Of a stretch of DNA of 32,069 nt, positions 30,904 to 32,069 are shown piece after piece. The translations under genes were made by a program, and so were the position numbers. Each line of letters begins with the position of its first letter. The first letter of the stretch is position 1. The stretch lies in contig PMOY01000063.1 in assembly GCA_003165655.1 (NCBI GenBank), positions 1 to 32,069 of the forward strand, written 5' to 3'. The notes under the pieces were generated by a model. It made no database searches. It was not told where the DNA came from and was given only the letters and a program-made list of their open reading frames with translations. This DNA comes from Solirubrobacterales bacterium. Its GTDB lineage: Bacteria; Actinomycetota; Thermoleophilia; Solirubrobacterales; Solirubrobacteraceae.

Positions 30904-32069
30904 GTGACGATCACGCGGGTGTTCGTGCCCAACCGGGGCGAGATCGCCTTGCGGATCGTGCGCGCGTGCCGGAAGCTCGGGGTGGAGAGCGTGGTCGGTA
31001 CCTCGGATGTCGACCGCGACGGAGTCGCCGCGCTCAGCGCCGACCGGGCGGTCTGTCTCGGTCCGGGACCGGCGGCCGACAGCTACCTGCGCGACGACGT
31101 CGTGGTGCAGGCGGCGCTGGGCACCGGCTGCGACGCGATCCACCCGGGATACGGCTTCCTGTCCGAGAGCCCACAGCTGGCGAGGCGGGCGAGGGAGCAC
31201 GGGCTCGTGTTCGTGGGCCCGTCCCCTGAGGTGATCGAGCTTGCAGGCGACAAGGTGCGGGCTCGTCGCGAGGCGGCTCGCGCCGGGCTGGCGGTCCTGG
31301 CGGGGCAGGAGGTGCAGTCCGCGGCGGACGCCCATGAGGTGGCGGAGCGGATCGGTTACCCGATCCTCGTCAAGGCGGCCGGCGGGGGTGGCGGGCGCGG
31401 CATCAAGCTTGCGCAGAGCTCCACCCGCCTCGAGGAGCTCCTCGCTCTCGCGGGCCGCGAGGCGAGCGCGGCGTTCGGCGACGACCGCCTCTACCTCGAA
31501 CGTTTCATCGCGGCCGCGCGTCATGTCGAAGTGCAGGTCGCCGCCGACGAGCACGACGTGATCGAGCTGGGCGAGCGCGACTGCTCGGTTCAGCGGCGGT
31601 ACCAGAAGGTGATCGAGGAGGCGCCCGCGCCGTCGCTCCCGGAATCCGCACGCGACGCGCTGAGGACCGCCGCCGTGACGTTCGCGCGTGCGATCTCGTA
31701 CCGCAACCTGGGGACCGTCGAGTTCGTCCTTGACGCCGACAGCGGCCGGTTCTCCTTCCTCGAGATGAACTGCCGGATCCAGGTCGAGCACCCGGTGACC
31801 GAGGCGCTCACCGGCTGCGACCTCGTCTGCGAGCAGCTGCGAATCGCCGGCGGCGGTTCGCTGAGCCTCTCTCAATCGCAGGTCGCCTGCGAGGGGCACG
31901 CCGTCGAATGCCGGCTGACTGCCGAAGACGCCGAGCGCGGCTTCAGGCCGAGTCCGGGCACGATCTCGCGGTTCTCGATTCCGCTCCTGCCCGGCCTGCG
32001 CATCGACACGCACTGCGCAGCGGGGACGCGCGTGCCCCCGTTCTATGACTCCCTGCTGGCCAAGCTGAT
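30904..32069 (+). CDS. Biotin carboxylase (AccC-like), 3' end outside window
   Basis: The visible 388 codons form an ATP-grasp biotin carboxylase that carboxylates the biotin on the BCCP with bicarbonate and ATP. Motifs are VFVPNRGEIALRIVRACRKL at the start, GCDAIHPGYGFLSES, the glycine loop KAAGGGGGRGIKLAQ, ERDCSVQRRYQKVIEEAPAP, and FLEMNCRIQVEHPVTEALTG (usual form MNTRLQVEHPVTE). GTG 30904 is preceded by GAGGGGGT and lies 16 bp after the BCCP stop; the typical N-terminus begins within a few codons. The frame is open at the window end, so about 60 or more residues are missing, and a fused or downstream carboxyltransferase cannot be excluded. Confidence 0.93.
   Translation, partial: MTITRVFVPNRGEIALRIVRACRKLGVESVVGTSDVDRDGVAALSADRAVCLGPGPAADSYLRDDVVVQAALGTGCDAIHPGYGFLSESPQLARRAREHGLVFVGPSPEVIELAGDKVRARREAARAGLAVLAGQEVQSAADAHEVAERIGYPILVKAAGGGGGRGIKLAQSSTRLEELLALAGREASAAFGDDRLYLERFIAAARHVEVQVAADEHDVIELGERDCSVQRRYQKVIEEAPAPSLPESARDALRTAAVTFARAISYRNLGTVEFVLDADSGRFSFLEMNCRIQVEHPVTEALTGCDLVCEQLRIAGGGSLSLSQSQVACEGHAVECRLTAEDAERGFRPSPGTISRFSIPLLPGLRIDTHCAAGTRVPPFYDSLLAKL

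Overview
This is high-GC chromosomal DNA with long, tightly packed genes, many GTG starts, 4-nt stop/start overlaps (ATGA, GTGA) and strong GGAGG-type ribosome binding sites. Together with a Ser/Thr/Pro-linker lipoprotein binding protein and many catabolic oxidoreductases, this fits a soil actinobacterium. A Thermoleophilia/Solirubrobacterales-like host is plausible, but that is inference. No rRNA, tRNA, phage or transposase gene was seen. The window looks like a catabolic region built from several gene sets, each with its own regulator or transporter.

Layout. (1) 1-1809: the 3' part of a GH3 glycosidase. (2) 3701-1831, minus: a gluconate-2-dehydrogenase subunit-3-like protein and a GMC flavoprotein with a ferredoxin-like Cys motif. 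(3) 4000-9316, plus: a GntR/FCD regulator, a DUF6282-type amidohydrolase, a GalB-like PIG-L hydratase, an RraA/GalC-like aldolase, a type I extradiol dioxygenase and a Bcr/CflA MFS transporter. This resembles a ring meta-cleavage route ending in pyruvate plus oxaloacetate. (4) 20033-9812, minus: a probable ten-gene operon with a complete branched-chain-amino-acid-type ABC importer (LivK-H-M-G-F order), a VOC protein, a core-MetE-like methyltransferase, a zinc alcohol dehydrogenase, a GMC dehydrogenase and a malate/lactate-dehydrogenase-family protein. (5) 20286-21044, plus: a second GntR/FCD regulator, separated from livK by a region with two ATGCAT-centred palindromes. (6) 27177-21053, minus: a quinone-oxidoreductase-like MDR protein, a truncated alpha/beta hydrolase, a xylose-isomerase-like TIM-barrel protein and two successive ThDP-dependent E1 alpha/beta pairs with no E2 or E3. 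(7) 27390 to the end, plus, behind a near-consensus promoter: a two-gene split PEP-synthase-type phosphotransferase (phenylphosphate-synthase-like), a biotin carboxyl carrier protein and a biotin carboxylase cut by the window edge.

Two things stand out. The first is region 7, which pairs a PEP-synthase-like small-molecule kinase with biotin-dependent carboxylation machinery. The second is a set of local tandem repeats at gene junctions. At two separate junctions (5511-5639 and 13356-13479) the repeat period is exactly 35 bp. Each copy carries a Shine-Dalgarno-like sequence and a stop/start overlap, so the copies form a chain of translationally coupled mini-ORFs between the two real genes.
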